DNA of 64,000 nucleotides from Paractinoplanes polyasparticus (GTDB taxonomy: Bacteria > Actinomycetota > Actinomycetes > Mycobacteriales > Micromonosporaceae), in NCBI RefSeq assembly GCF_019710575.1, contig NZ_JAHWFK010000013.1:186001-250000 (forward strand), given 5' to 3'. Shown here piece after piece: positions 1 to 8,261 of the stretch. The position numbers were made by a program, and so were the translations under genes. How positions within the stretch are numbered: position 1 is the stretch's first letter; every line of letters begins with the position of its first letter. The notes under the pieces were generated by a model, which was given only the letters and a program-made list of their open reading frames with translations, had not been told where the DNA came from and made no database searches.

Positions 1-80
1 CCATCGTGCTCCCGGTCCGGGCCGATGGCGACGGCTCAGGCCATCGGGTAAGCAACCCGTAAGCAACGCCACATGCTCGA

Positions 81-1769
81 TCAGCGTCCGCGGTAGTTGC
101 GGTACGAGCGACGTACGCCGACAACGCCGTACGCGGTGAGGCCGGCGCCGACGATCACGACGGCGATGGTGAGCCAGGCGTCCTCGGTGTCGAACGTGAG
201 GGTGTACGCCATGAGCAGCGTGACGATCAGCCCGAGCAGCGTCAGCGGCACCCGGATGAGCAGACCCAGCACGCCGGAGACGCGGCGGTCGATCACTTCC
301 TCGGTGTCCTGCGGTCCGGGCGGCGCCGGCTGCGGGATCCGGCCGGGGTCGCGGGCGGGCTGGGCGACCCGGACGGCCGGCGGCACAGCGGCGTCGATCC
401 GGGCTGCCACGCCCGCGGCCCCCTCGAACAGGGTGGGCTCGAAGAAGAGCACGATGCCGTCGTCGCCGACCAGCTGGCGACCGCCGTCGGGCCAGGCCCG
501 CACGATGGCGCAGGCGTCGAAGCGTACGGTCGCGCAGTTGCCCTCCCCGACGACGCTGACGCCCTCGGCGCCGAGGATCAGCTTCTCGCCCGGTGTCTCC
601 AGCGAGCGGTACTCCGTGCCGCTCACCGCGTGGTCGGAGCCGGTGGGGGCGGCGGTGAAGCCGGCCCAGTCGGCCCGGGCCTGCGGCGTCATCAGCAGGC
701 CGGCGTTCCAGGCCTCGGCCGCCACCTGCGCGACCTCGGCCGCCGTCACCGCGCGCAAGCCGTCGGCCACCTCGTCGACGTCGAGCACCTCGCGCCCGGA
801 AAGCAGATTGAGCGCCTGCCCCGGCAGCCGCGCGCCCTGCTCCTCGGCGTGCCGCAACGTCTCGGTCTGCTTCTTGACCACAGCGGCCACGTCGGCCTCG
901 TCGACCCGGCCCACCCGCAGCCCGGCCAGCACGTCGACGAATCCGCCGAGGACGGCGCCCTGCTTGCCGGGCAGCGCATCGGCCACGGCGGTCACGTGCG
1001 CCCGGTCGACACCGAACGGCTCGTACACGGCGTGGGCCGCGTACGAGAGCCCGCCCTCCTGCCGCAGCTCGCGGAACATCACCCGTTCCAGCACTCCGGC
1101 GAAGACGGCAGAACGCGGCGCCCGCGGTACGAGAGCATCCCAGGCCAGCATGCCGGATGTGCCCGGGAACCAGGCCGGGGTGTCGGGCAGCGCCGAAGAC
1201 ATCGCCGGCGGCTCGCGCCGTACGCCGGTGGGCAGATCCAGCCGCAGGCCGGCCGGCACCTCGTCGCCGGCCACCCAGAGCACGGCGTTCTCACGCGTGA
1301 AGTAACGCCCCACCCAGTCCCGCAGGTCGTCCTCGGTGATCGCCGGCAGTCCGTACTCGGAATAACTGGGCAGGCCGTAGTCACGCGCCCCATGCCGCCA
1401 CAGCGCCATCTGATCGGCCGCGCCCGGGTTGCGCCCGTTCGCCTCGACCCGCAGCAGGTCCTTCTCGACGGCCAGCCGATGCATCGGCAGGTCGCTCAGC
1501 GAGGCGCAGACCGCGGTGAGGAACTCGCCCAGCTCGTCGGACGAGCCGTGCACGTGGAAGTAGGTGTACTCGACGCCGGTGGCGCCGTTGTAGTGGTAGT
1601 CGGCGACCCCGGTCGAGAAGAGCGCCAGATGCTCGATCAGATGCGTGATGCCGCGCCGGGCCAGCGGCTCGTCGGCGAACCCGACCCGGAAGGCCAACCC
1701 GGCGTGCCCGGGCCCGGTCGCCGGCGACAGCAGGGCCGGCACCCCGTCGATCTCGGTCTGCTTGATCAT
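81..1769 (-). CDS. M16-family (insulinase-like) metallopeptidase with C-terminal membrane segments
   Basis: About 562 residues. Residues 43-47 read HLIEH, the inverted zinc motif HxxEH of M16 peptidases; a glutamate near residue 102 or 109 (in VEKDLLRVEANGR) is a plausible third ligand. The rest of the first 430 residues fits one M16 alpha/beta repeat pair rather than the roughly 900 residues of full pitrilysins. The last 75 residues contain two hydrophobic stretches and end in a basic tail, so the protein is probably membrane-anchored at its C-terminus. The ATG at 1769 was chosen because it overlaps the stop of the upstream gene (ATGA) and begins exactly where recognisable M16 sequence begins; a longer in-frame reading would run deep into that gene. 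Substrate unknown. Confidence 0.75.
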   Translation of the reverse strand: MIKQTEIDGVPALLSPATGPGHAGLAFRVGFADEPLARRGITHLIEHLALFSTGVADYHYNGATGVEYTYFHVHGSSDELGEFLTAVCASLSDLPMHRLAVEKDLLRVEANGRNPGAADQMALWRHGARDYGLPSYSEYGLPAITEDDLRDWVGRYFTRENAVLWVAGDEVPAGLRLDLPTGVRREPPAMSSALPDTPAWFPGTSGMLAWDALVPRAPRSAVFAGVLERVMFRELRQEGGLSYAAHAVYEPFGVDRAHVTAVADALPGKQGAVLGGFVDVLAGLRVGRVDEADVAAVVKKQTETLRHAEEQGARLPGQALNLLSGREVLDVDEVADGLRAVTAAEVAQVAAEAWNAGLLMTPQARADWAGFTAAPTGSDHAVSGTEYRSLETPGEKLILGAEGVSVVGEGNCATVRFDACAIVRAWPDGGRQLVGDDGIVLFFEPTLFEGAAGVAARIDAAVPPAVRVAQPARDPGRIPQPAPPGPQDTEEVIDRRVSGVLGLLIRVPLTLLGLIVTLLMAYTLTFDTEDAWLTIAVVIVGAGLTAYGVVGVRRSYRNYRGR

Positions 1770-2698
1770 CGGGCCGCTCCGGCCAGCGCGCGCCGGCGGT
1801 GGTTGCGTACGTGCTCGGCGGTGTCGCCACCCAGGTACTGCCACGGGTACTCGGTGGCCCGATCGCCCAGCATGGCGAAGAGCGGAGCGGCCGAGCGGCG
1901 GTCGTTGATCAGGCTGAAGACGAAGGCGAAGGTGCTGGCCGCCGCGACCCAGCCGAAGTCGCGGCCGAAGTCCGGGTGCAGCACCGAGCGTTCGGCCGCC
2001 TCGCGCAGTTCGGCACGGACCGGTCCGCCGTTGAGGTAGGCCGTGTCCGTGCCGGCCGGCAGCTCCAGCCAGTGCTCGATGTGTGCCTCGGCGACCAGCA
2101 CACCCTGCACGGCCCCGGGCGGTGCCGCCAGCATCTGTTCGCGGGCCCACGGGTGCAGCAGCTCCCAGCTGCCGCTCCACTTGGGACACAGCTGCTGCAG
2201 CATCTGGGACTGCGCCGAGATGTTGTGCGGGTCAAGCGCCTTGACCCGGTCGTAGCGGCGGCGAGTCTCGGCCGACCCGACCTCGAGCCCGCGGGCCGAC
2301 ACCAGGCGGACGGCCCAGATCGCCGGGTCACGTGGGCTGCGCGCGGCCCCTTCGATCAGCACCGCCTCGGCCTTGCGCAGCCACTCGTGGAACTCGGCGA
2401 ACTGCTGCGGGCTCACGTACTCGGCCCGGGCCGACGAGCGGATCGCCCAGCCGATGTCGATGAGGCAGGAGCCCAGCATCGCGGCCGCCGACCCGTCGGC
2501 CGGGTCGCGGTCGAGGACCTCGCGCAGAAACGGTTCCACACCGGCGGTGGACCCGCCGTGCCGGATGACCATGGTGCGGCCGGCCGGGGACAGGCCGTCG
2601 AGCAAGGCGCGGACGCCGGCCCAGTCGTGGGCGGCCAGCCGGGCTCGCACAGCGGCCACCTCGGGATAGGCGTCCGCAGGGTCGAAAAGGACAGTCAC
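1766..2698 (-). CDS. Conserved-looking hypothetical protein, helical, partner of the M16 peptidase
   Basis: 310 residues from a GTG start. I do not recognise a named family. The sequence is rich in Ala/Leu/Arg helices, with features such as LDRDPADGSAAAMLGSC and a Trp-rich middle (WSGSWELLHPWAREQ), resembling TPR-like helical proteins; no catalytic motif, signal peptide or membrane segment is evident. It overlaps the downstream M16-like gene by four bases (ATGA), so the two are almost certainly translated together and may act in the same process. There is no clear Shine-Dalgarno sequence in front of the GTG. A role as a soluble partner or scaffold is only inference. Confidence 0.6.
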   Translation of the reverse strand: MTVLFDPADAYPEVAAVRARLAAHDWAGVRALLDGLSPAGRTMVIRHGGSTAGVEPFLREVLDRDPADGSAAAMLGSCLIDIGWAIRSSARAEYVSPQQFAEFHEWLRKAEAVLIEGAARSPRDPAIWAVRLVSARGLEVGSAETRRRYDRVKALDPHNISAQSQMLQQLCPKWSGSWELLHPWAREQMLAAPPGAVQGVLVAEAHIEHWLELPAGTDTAYLNGGPVRAELREAAERSVLHPDFGRDFGWVAAASTFAFVFSLINDRRSAAPLFAMLGDRATEYPWQYLGGDTAEHVRNHRRRALAGAAR

Positions 2699-2792
2699 GG
2701 GCGGGGAGCATAGACGATCTTGACGGGTGCCGCGTGTCCCACCGGCGTCGCCGGCAGCCTGGCGCCTCGGGTGAGCACGTGGCCCCGTACGT

Positions 2793-3971
2793 CTAGTTCA
2801 GCAGTGGATCTTCGAGGAGGTGTTCGAAGGCCAGCTCGGCCGCGCCGATGAGGGCCGCGTCGTTGCCGAGTTCGGGGGTGCGCAGACGGATGTGCTCGCG
2901 ACAGGCGGGCAGGGCGATGGCAGTGAGCCGGCTGCGGATCTGGGCCGCGGCGACCAGGTAGACATCGCGGAGGGTGCCGCCGAAGATGACGGACTCCGGG
3001 TTGAAGATGTTGACCAGGTTGCCGACGCCGAAGCCGATCCACTCGCCGACCTGGCGCACGGCGAACTGGGCCTGGCTGTCGCCGCGCATCGCCGCCTCGA
3101 CCACGTCCAACACCGCCTCCCGTCCCGTCCGGTCGGCTCGGCCGGCGTGCTTGAGCAGCGCGTACTCGCCGATCTCGGTCTCCCAGCAGCCGCGCGAGCC
3201 GCAACTGCACTCGCGGCCGTAGGGGTTGACCACCATGTGGCCGACCTCGCCGCCGTAGCCGCCGTGACCCGCCACCCGGCGCCCGTCGGCGATGATGCCG
3301 GCGCCCACCCCGACGTCGCCGTACAGGTAGATGACGTTGTCGGAGCCGGCCGCGGCGCCGCGGCTGTGCTCGACCAGCGCGGAGACGTCGGCGTGGTTGC
3401 CCACCGTCAGCTTTCCCGCGTCACCGAGTTCGGCGCCGAGCGCGGCGCCGACCGGTTCCTCGACCCAGCCGATCGTGGGGGCCAGGCGGACCATCCCGTC
3501 CGCCCGGCGCACCATGCCGGCCACTGCCACGCCGGTGCCGACGTAGCGGGCGTCGCTGGGCACGTCGGCCCGCATCTCGTGGACGAAACCGGCCAGCGGC
3601 TGCACCGCGTCCAGCACCTGCATGCCGCGGGGCCGGTCGGTCTCGCGGCGATCCAGGATGCGGCCGCCCAGCCCGACCCGGGCCGCCCGCAGGCGGTCGA
3701 CCTCGATGCTCAGCGCGTACGCGTACACCTTGGACGACTCGGGCCGGACGACCAGCGATGGCCGTCCGGCCCGGCCGGTCTCTCGTGGTGCCGCCTCGGT
3801 GACCAGCCCAGCGGTGGTCAGGTCGGCGGTCAGGGCCCCGATGGTGCTTCGGTTCAGGCCGAGCCGGCTGGTGAGTTCCGCCCGGGAGGTGGCGCCGTGC
3901 ACGTGTACGTACCGCAGCAGCGTCCCCAGGTTGTGCCGGCGAACCTCCTCCTGGCTGGGGCCGGCCCGCAT
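2793..3971 (-). CDS. ROK-family transcriptional regulator (XylR/NagC type)
   Basis: 392 residues. Residues 1-75 form a winged helix-turn-helix (SRAELTSRLGLNRSTIGALT), followed by a ROK sugar-kinase fold. The ROK zinc site is visible as GHMVVNPYGRECSCG followed by SRGCWE, and the glycine-rich phosphate region as GDVGVGAGII. NagC/XylR-type members are sugar-responsive repressors of nearby transport genes. It lies 34 bp downstream of the sugar permease gene in the same direction, so it most likely regulates this importer operon. The palindrome at 7453-7493 is a candidate operator. Whether the kinase-like domain still phosphorylates sugar cannot be told from sequence. Confidence 0.88.
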   Translation of the reverse strand: MRAGPSQEEVRRHNLGTLLRYVHVHGATSRAELTSRLGLNRSTIGALTADLTTAGLVTEAAPRETGRAGRPSLVVRPESSKVYAYALSIEVDRLRAARVGLGGRILDRRETDRPRGMQVLDAVQPLAGFVHEMRADVPSDARYVGTGVAVAGMVRRADGMVRLAPTIGWVEEPVGAALGAELGDAGKLTVGNHADVSALVEHSRGAAAGSDNVIYLYGDVGVGAGIIADGRRVAGHGGYGGEVGHMVVNPYGRECSCGSRGCWETEIGEYALLKHAGRADRTGREAVLDVVEAAMRGDSQAQFAVRQVGEWIGFGVGNLVNIFNPESVIFGGTLRDVYLVAAAQIRSRLTAIALPACREHIRLRTPELGNDAALIGAAELAFEHLLEDPLLN

Positions 3972-4005
3972 CAGCGTGCCGTCCCCAGAACCAGGTGGAT
4001 CTCGT

Positions 4006-5259
4006 TCATCGGTTGCCGGTTGTGGCCGCTCTGCGCCGGGCCAGGGCGTCGACGCTCGCGGCGATCAGCAGGATGACGCCGGTGAAGATGAACTTCTGAC
4101 CGGAGCTGAAGCCGAGCAGACCCATGCCGTTGTCGATGACGGCGATCACCGCGCCACCGATGACGGCGTTGATGATCTTGCCCTTGCCGCCGAAGAGGCT
4201 CGTGCCGCCGATGACGGCCGCGCCCACCGAGTACAGCAGGATGTTGCTGCCACCGGTGTTCGGGTCGACCGAGCTGGCCCGGCTGACGGCCATGATGCCG
4301 CCGATCGAGGCCATGAACGAGCCGATGACGAAGACCGAGATGCGGATCCGGTCGACCGGGATGCCGGCGCGACGGGCCGCCTCGGTGTTGCCACCGACCG
4401 CGTAGACGTGCCGGCCGTAGCTGGTGCGGCCGAGCACGAAGGTCCACAGCACCAGGAAGAACCCGATGATCGGAACGACGATCGGCACGCCCTTGAGCGA
4501 GTTGATCGCCGGGTTGATCGCGCGCTCCTGGCTCAGGATCGCGGTCGCCACGAAGATCAGCACGGCCAGGCCGCCGACGCGCATCAGCACGATGCCCAGC
4601 GGGTCGGTCACCAAGCCACGCTTGGCCCGGGTGCGCATCTGGTTGAACTGCGCGAAGGTGTAGCCGGCCACCGCGACGACAGCCAGGATCCAGCTCCACG
4701 TCACCGACAGGTTGTCGTTGTTCAGCGAGTTGAAGAACTCGTTGCGGGTGGAGATGTTGGTGCCGCCGCCGAGCAGGACCAGCAGCAGACCCTGGAAGCC
4801 GAGGAACGCGGCCAGGGTGACGACGAACGACGGGATGCCGATCTTCGCAACCAGGAAGCCCAGGACGAACCCGATCACGAGCCCGGTGACCAGGGCGGCC
4901 GGGATGGCCGTGTACCAGTCCCACCCGTGGTTCGTCAGCAGGATCGCGACGACCGCGCCACACACGCCGCTGGCGAAACCGGCCGAGAGGTCGATCTCAC
5001 CCAGCAGCAGGACGAAGACCAGGCCCATCGCGATGAACACGACCTGCGCGCTCTGATTGAACAGGTTCGCGAAGTTCAGCCCACTGACGAACGTGTCCCG
5101 GGCGATGGCGAAGATCAGGCTGAGGACGATGAGGCCGAGGATGGCCGGAAGGCTACCGAGGTCGCCGCCGCGCACCCGGCCCCAGTAATCGTTGATGTAG
5201 CTGCTGACGGTCGGCTTGACGACCTTGACGCCGCCCGCCGTGGTGGTCGTGGTGGTCAC
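4006..5259 (-). CDS. Sugar ABC transporter permease (XylH/RbsC family)
   Basis: 417 residues with about ten hydrophobic segments. It carries the family signature around LLGEIDLSAGFASG, the conserved loop of BPD-transp_2 carbohydrate permeases, and GGTSLFGGKGKIINAVIGG near the C-terminus. Length and gene neighbours fit the xylose permease XylH better than the shorter RbsC. It forms the membrane channel for the binding protein and ATPase encoded just upstream. The start overlaps the ATPase stop (ATGA), which indicates coupled translation. Substrate is inferred to be a pentose or related sugar from the XylF-like binding protein; this is not proven by the permease itself. Confidence 0.88.
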   Translation of the reverse strand: MTTTTTTAGGVKVVKPTVSSYINDYWGRVRGGDLGSLPAILGLIVLSLIFAIARDTFVSGLNFANLFNQSAQVVFIAMGLVFVLLLGEIDLSAGFASGVCGAVVAILLTNHGWDWYTAIPAALVTGLVIGFVLGFLVAKIGIPSFVVTLAAFLGFQGLLLVLLGGGTNISTRNEFFNSLNNDNLSVTWSWILAVVAVAGYTFAQFNQMRTRAKRGLVTDPLGIVLMRVGGLAVLIFVATAILSQERAINPAINSLKGVPIVVPIIGFFLVLWTFVLGRTSYGRHVYAVGGNTEAARRAGIPVDRIRISVFVIGSFMASIGGIMAVSRASSVDPNTGGSNILLYSVGAAVIGGTSLFGGKGKIINAVIGGAVIAVIDNGMGLLGFSSGQKFIFTGVILLIAASVDALARRRAATTGNR

Positions 5260-6071
5260 TTGTCGCCTCCCGGCGTGATGTCGACGACGTCCCCGCCGAA
5301 GTCAGCCGGCTTCTCGGGAGGCAGGCCGATGTTGCCGCTGCGGCCGCCGGTGATGAGCTCGACCACCTGGGAGTGGGTCACGTCGGTGGTCTTGACCTGG
5401 GCCGCCATCCGGCCGAGGTAGAGCGCCGCGATGCGGTCCGAGACCGCGAACACGTCGTTCATGTTGTGCGAGATCAGCACGACGCCGAGGCCGTTGTCAG
5501 CCAGGCGGCGGACAAGCTCGAGCACCTGCGCGGTCTGCGCGACGCCGAGGGCGGCGGTCGGCTCGTCGAGGATGACGACCTTCGAGTTCCACAGCACGGC
5601 CTTGGCGATCGCCACGGTCTGTCGCTGCCCACCGGAAAGGCTGGCGACGAGCTGCCGCAGCGACTTCAAGGTGCGCACCGAGAGGCTGGCGAGGGCGTCG
5701 CCGGCCATCTGTTCCATGGTCGGCTCGTCGAGCACGATGCCGCGCTTCTTCTCACGGCCGAGGAACATGTTCTGGACGACGTCCAGGTTGTCGCAGAGAG
5801 CGAGGTCCTGGTACACGACCTCGATGCCCAGGGCAGACGCGTCGCTCGGGGCGTGGATGGCCACCTGGTTACCTTCGAAGGTCACCGTTCCCGAGTCGAT
5901 CTGGTAGATGCCACTGATGCACTTGACCATCGTCGACTTGCCCGCGCCGTTGTCGCCCACGAGGGCGGTGACTTCACCGGGATAGACGCTCAGGCTGACG
6001 TCATGCAGGACCTGAACGGGACCGAAGGCCTTGTTGATCCCGTTTAGCTCCAAGAGGGGTGTCGCGGCCAC
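5256..6071 (-). CDS. Sugar ABC transporter ATP-binding protein, single-domain (XylG/FrcA type)
   Basis: 271 residues from a GTG at 6071 preceded by AAGGAGAA at good spacing; the longer in-frame ATG upstream lacks a ribosome site and would add a non-homologous Arg-rich tail. Walker A is GDNGAGKST, the signature LSGGQRQ, and Walker B VVILDEPTAALG, followed by a switch His in LISHNM. The D-loop TAALGVAQT and Q-loop YQDLALCDNLDVVQNMFLG are typical of CUT2 sugar importers. Classical XylG and RbsA carry two ABC domains (about 500 residues); this one has only one, as in FrcA, so it should act as a homodimer. Probably powers uptake through the neighbouring permease. Confidence 0.88.
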   Translation of the reverse strand: MAATPLLELNGINKAFGPVQVLHDVSLSVYPGEVTALVGDNGAGKSTMVKCISGIYQIDSGTVTFEGNQVAIHAPSDASALGIEVVYQDLALCDNLDVVQNMFLGREKKRGIVLDEPTMEQMAGDALASLSVRTLKSLRQLVASLSGGQRQTVAIAKAVLWNSKVVILDEPTAALGVAQTAQVLELVRRLADNGLGVVLISHNMNDVFAVSDRIAALYLGRMAAQVKTTDVTHSQVVELITGGRSGNIGLPPEKPADFGGDVVDITPGGDK

Positions 6072-6129
6072 GGTGGTTCTCCTTCGCTGAGTGACCGGGT
6101 TGCCGCCCACGGCACAGCCGGGGCGGCGG

Positions 6130-6191
6130 GTTGGGGGGAAACCCAACTCCGGCGCCGCTCCCAGCCCCGTTTGGGGAGGTGAGCGGCGCCG
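6130..6191 (-). terminator. Two hairpins between binding-protein and ATPase genes (probable intra-operon attenuator)
   Basis: Two stem-loops sit 40-100 bp after the binding-protein stop. The stronger pairs CGGCGCCGCTC (6150-6160) with its complement at 6181-6191, with an inner CCCC/GGGG pair in the loop; the second pairs GTTGGG (6130-6135) with CCCAAC (6142-6147). There is no T-run, so partial termination or 3'-end protection of the upstream message is more likely than full stop. Such hairpins commonly give more binding protein than membrane components. Confidence 0.6.
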
Positions 6192-6230
6192 TCGTCAGTT
6201 CGGGTCTAGCCCGTGATCAGTTGAGGATTC

Positions 6231-7340
6231 TCAGCTGATTCCCGCGTCGGTGCAGGCCTTGGCGAAGTCAGCGGTGCAGACCGCGTCCTTGGTCACGAAG
6301 CCGTCGGCGATGACGTCCTTGACGTTCTCCTTGGTGATCGACTGCGGCTCGAGCAGCACCGAGGGGACGTCGGCGCCCGACTCCGGGTCCTTGGTGGTGC
6401 CGGTGGCCGTGGTCGGCTTCTGCTTCTTGGCCAGGGCAACCGCGAGCTCGGCGGCCGCGTCGGCCTCCTTCTTGATCGCCTTGTAGACCGTCATGCACTG
6501 GTCGCCGGCGAGGATGTTCTGCAGGCCCTGAACGGTGGCGTCCTGGCCGGTGACCGGGACCTGGCCGTTGAGCTTGTTCTTCTTCAGCACCGAGATGGCC
6601 GCGTTGCCGAGACCGTCGTTCGCGGCGAGAACGCCCTTGATGTTCTTGTTCGAGGTCAGCATCTGCTCGAAGATCGTGCCGGCCTGCGCGTTGTCCCAGT
6701 CCGGAACGTCCTGGTTCGGGCCCTTGACGAAGGTGCCGTCCGCGTACTTCGGGTTGAGGATGCTGTCGTAGCCCTCGGCGAACAGGGTGGCGTTGTTGTC
6801 AGTCGGCGAGCCGTTGAGCTCGGCCACGACCGGCTTGGTGAGCTTCTTGTCCTCGAGGCACTTGACCAGGCCCTCGCCCTGCAGCTTGCCTACCGCCACG
6901 TTGTCGAACGACACGTAGTAGTCGGCGCCACCGCTCAGGGTCAGACGGTCGTAGTCGATCGTCGCGATACCGGCCTTCTTGGCCTTCTCGAGGACGGCCT
7001 TACCGGTGCCGGAGTCGAGGTTGACGATCATGAGGACGGCGACGCCGCTCGAGATCATGCCGTCGGCGATGGTCTGGAACTGCGTCTTGTCGCCCTGCGC
7101 GTTCTGGATCTCAACCGGAACGCCGGCCGCGTCGAACGCCGCCTTCAGGAACTTCGGGTCGTCGGTGCCCCAGCGCTGCGAGCTCTTGGTGTCGGGCAGA
7201 ATGATGCCGACCTTGCCGGCGGCGGCAGCGCTGCTGCCACCCGAGCTGCCGGAGTCGCTGCCACTGTCGTCGCCGCAAGCGGCAATGCTGCCGGTCGCCA
7301 GCAGGCTGACCGCGGCAAGGGCGAACAGTCCCTTACGCAT
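6231..7340 (-). CDS. Sugar ABC transporter substrate-binding lipoprotein (XylF-like)
   Basis: 369 residues from an ATG at 7340 with an AAAGGA site ahead of it. The N-terminus is a lipoprotein signal peptide with lipobox ATGSIAAC, followed by a Ser/Gly/Asp linker. The mature part is a periplasmic-binding-protein type 1 fold close to D-xylose binding protein XylF: IILPDTKSSQRWGTDDPKFL, then IATIDYDRL and YYVSFDNVAVGKLQ, which match conserved XylF ligand and hinge segments. It captures sugar outside the membrane for the adjacent permease and ATPase. First gene of the importer operon, so probably the most highly expressed. Xylose is the best guess; a related pentose or hexose is possible. Confidence 0.88.
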   Translation of the reverse strand: MRKGLFALAAVSLLATGSIAACGDDSGSDSGSSGGSSAAAAGKVGIILPDTKSSQRWGTDDPKFLKAAFDAAGVPVEIQNAQGDKTQFQTIADGMISSGVAVLMIVNLDSGTGKAVLEKAKKAGIATIDYDRLTLSGGADYYVSFDNVAVGKLQGEGLVKCLEDKKLTKPVVAELNGSPTDNNATLFAEGYDSILNPKYADGTFVKGPNQDVPDWDNAQAGTIFEQMLTSNKNIKGVLAANDGLGNAAISVLKKNKLNGQVPVTGQDATVQGLQNILAGDQCMTVYKAIKKEADAAAELAVALAKKQKPTTATGTTKDPESGADVPSVLLEPQSITKENVKDVIADGFVTKDAVCTADFAKACTDAGIS

Positions 7341-7726
7341 TCCTAGTGTCCTTTCGGGTAAATCCGGGCCTACATCGGATTCGATGGTGTGCGCTGCGGG
7401 AGTGTCGCTCCCCGAGACGCCAAGTGATCGAGAGTGATCAGGAGCTAGTTTGTTGTGTCCGGCAACGTATTCCCGTTGCGGCCGGTTACACAAGCGATGT
7501 CGGCGGGCGATCTCGTAACCCGGCATAACAATCCGGCAACACGGCGGTGACAGGAGTCGAACGGCCCTGGTGACGCCCGTTCCCCCGTCTCCGGCCGATC
7601 GCTGACGTGGCTCACCATGTGACGCTAAGTCAGCTCCGTGACCGGTTCGCCCCGTTCTCGAGAGAAAGATCCTCCCGGCGCGTAACGTTGTCGTAACGGC
7701 TCGCGGCCATCTTGCTATTTCGGGCT
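7341..7726. other. 386-bp spacer with the importer promoter region
   Basis: No gene seen. It lies behind ybaK and in front of the binding-protein gene, both leftward. On the minus strand a promoter-like pair TTGTGT (7488-7493) and TACGTT (7464-7469) is separated by 18 bp. Downstream of it, a direct repeat GATCACT-CTC-GATCACT lies at about 7423-7440. Nothing convincing was found in 7530-7726 beyond AT-richer patches. Confidence 0.5.
7453..7493 (-). promoter_or_regulatory. Imperfect palindrome over the putative importer promoter (candidate ROK operator)
   Basis: Read on the minus strand, the left arm TTGTGTAACCGGCCGCAACG and the right arm CGTTGCCGGACACAA are inverted repeats with two small insertions in the left arm, flanking GGAATA. 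The palindrome covers the candidate -35 (7488-7493) and -10 (7464-7469), exactly where a repressor would block RNA polymerase. That the ROK protein binds here is inference. Confidence 0.45.
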
Positions 7727-8212
7727 CTATGTCCGGATCGTGGCGGCGACGGCGTCGGTGAGGAGAAGAAGATCGGCCGGTCTCAGACTGACCTGAAGAC
7801 CCCGCCGGCCCGCCGAGACGTACATCCGATCGAGACCCAGCGCCGAGTCGTCGACGACCGTGGGCAGCTTCTTGCGCTGGCCCAACGGGCTGATCCCACC
7901 CCGCACGTAACCGCTGCTGCGCTCGGCGGCGGCACGATCGGCCAGGACTGCCCGTTTACCCCCGGCCGCTTGCGCGAGCGCCTTGAGGTCGAGTTCGCCG
8001 GTCACCGGCACCACACCGACCACGAGCCCGCCGTCCACCTCGGCGACCAGCGTCTTGAAGACACGCTCCGGCGCCACCCCGAGAGCCTCCGCGACCAGCG
8101 CGCCGTAGTTCGGGGCGTCGGGCGAGACGTCGTACGGATGCAGGGTGTGCTCGACCATCTGGGCGGTCAGCAACGCGGTGGCCGGCGTGCCGGCCGCGGC
8201 CTTCTTAGCCAT
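7727..8212 (-). CDS. ybaK: Cys-tRNA(Pro)/Cys-tRNA(Cys) deacylase, YbaK/EbsC family
   Basis: 161 residues from the ATG that begins MAKKAAAGTPATALL; an ATG three codons further upstream is possible. It has the YbaK editing-domain pattern throughout: TPATALLTAQMVEHTLHPYD, then VFKTLVAEVDGGLVVGVVPV and, near the end, YVRGGISPLGQRKKLPTVVD, which contains the conserved GGxSPxG loop of the substrate pocket. Family members hydrolyse mischarged Cys-tRNA(Pro) in the cytosol. Length equals that of E. coli YbaK. It stands alone, with about 50 bp to the methyltransferase stop upstream. High confidence in family; exact specificity is by homology. Confidence 0.92.
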   Translation of the reverse strand: MAKKAAAGTPATALLTAQMVEHTLHPYDVSPDAPNYGALVAEALGVAPERVFKTLVAEVDGGLVVGVVPVTGELDLKALAQAAGGKRAVLADRAAAERSSGYVRGGISPLGQRKKLPTVVDDSALGLDRMYVSAGRRGLQVSLRPADLLLLTDAVAATIRT

Positions 8213-8261
8213 GCCGCGCACGGTACTCGCGGCTCCTCGGGCCCCGCGCCTCCGCTCCCCC

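Noticed and set aside
1770-2189. N-terminal extension of the M16-like protein
   Set aside because: It overlaps the upstream gene, is Arg/Gly-rich shadow sequence, and the ATGA start at 1769 explains the gene fully.
7540-7590. tRNA-like T-loop (GGAGTCGAAC) behind ybaK
   Set aside because: No acceptor stem, anticodon arm or matching D-arm could be folded around it.
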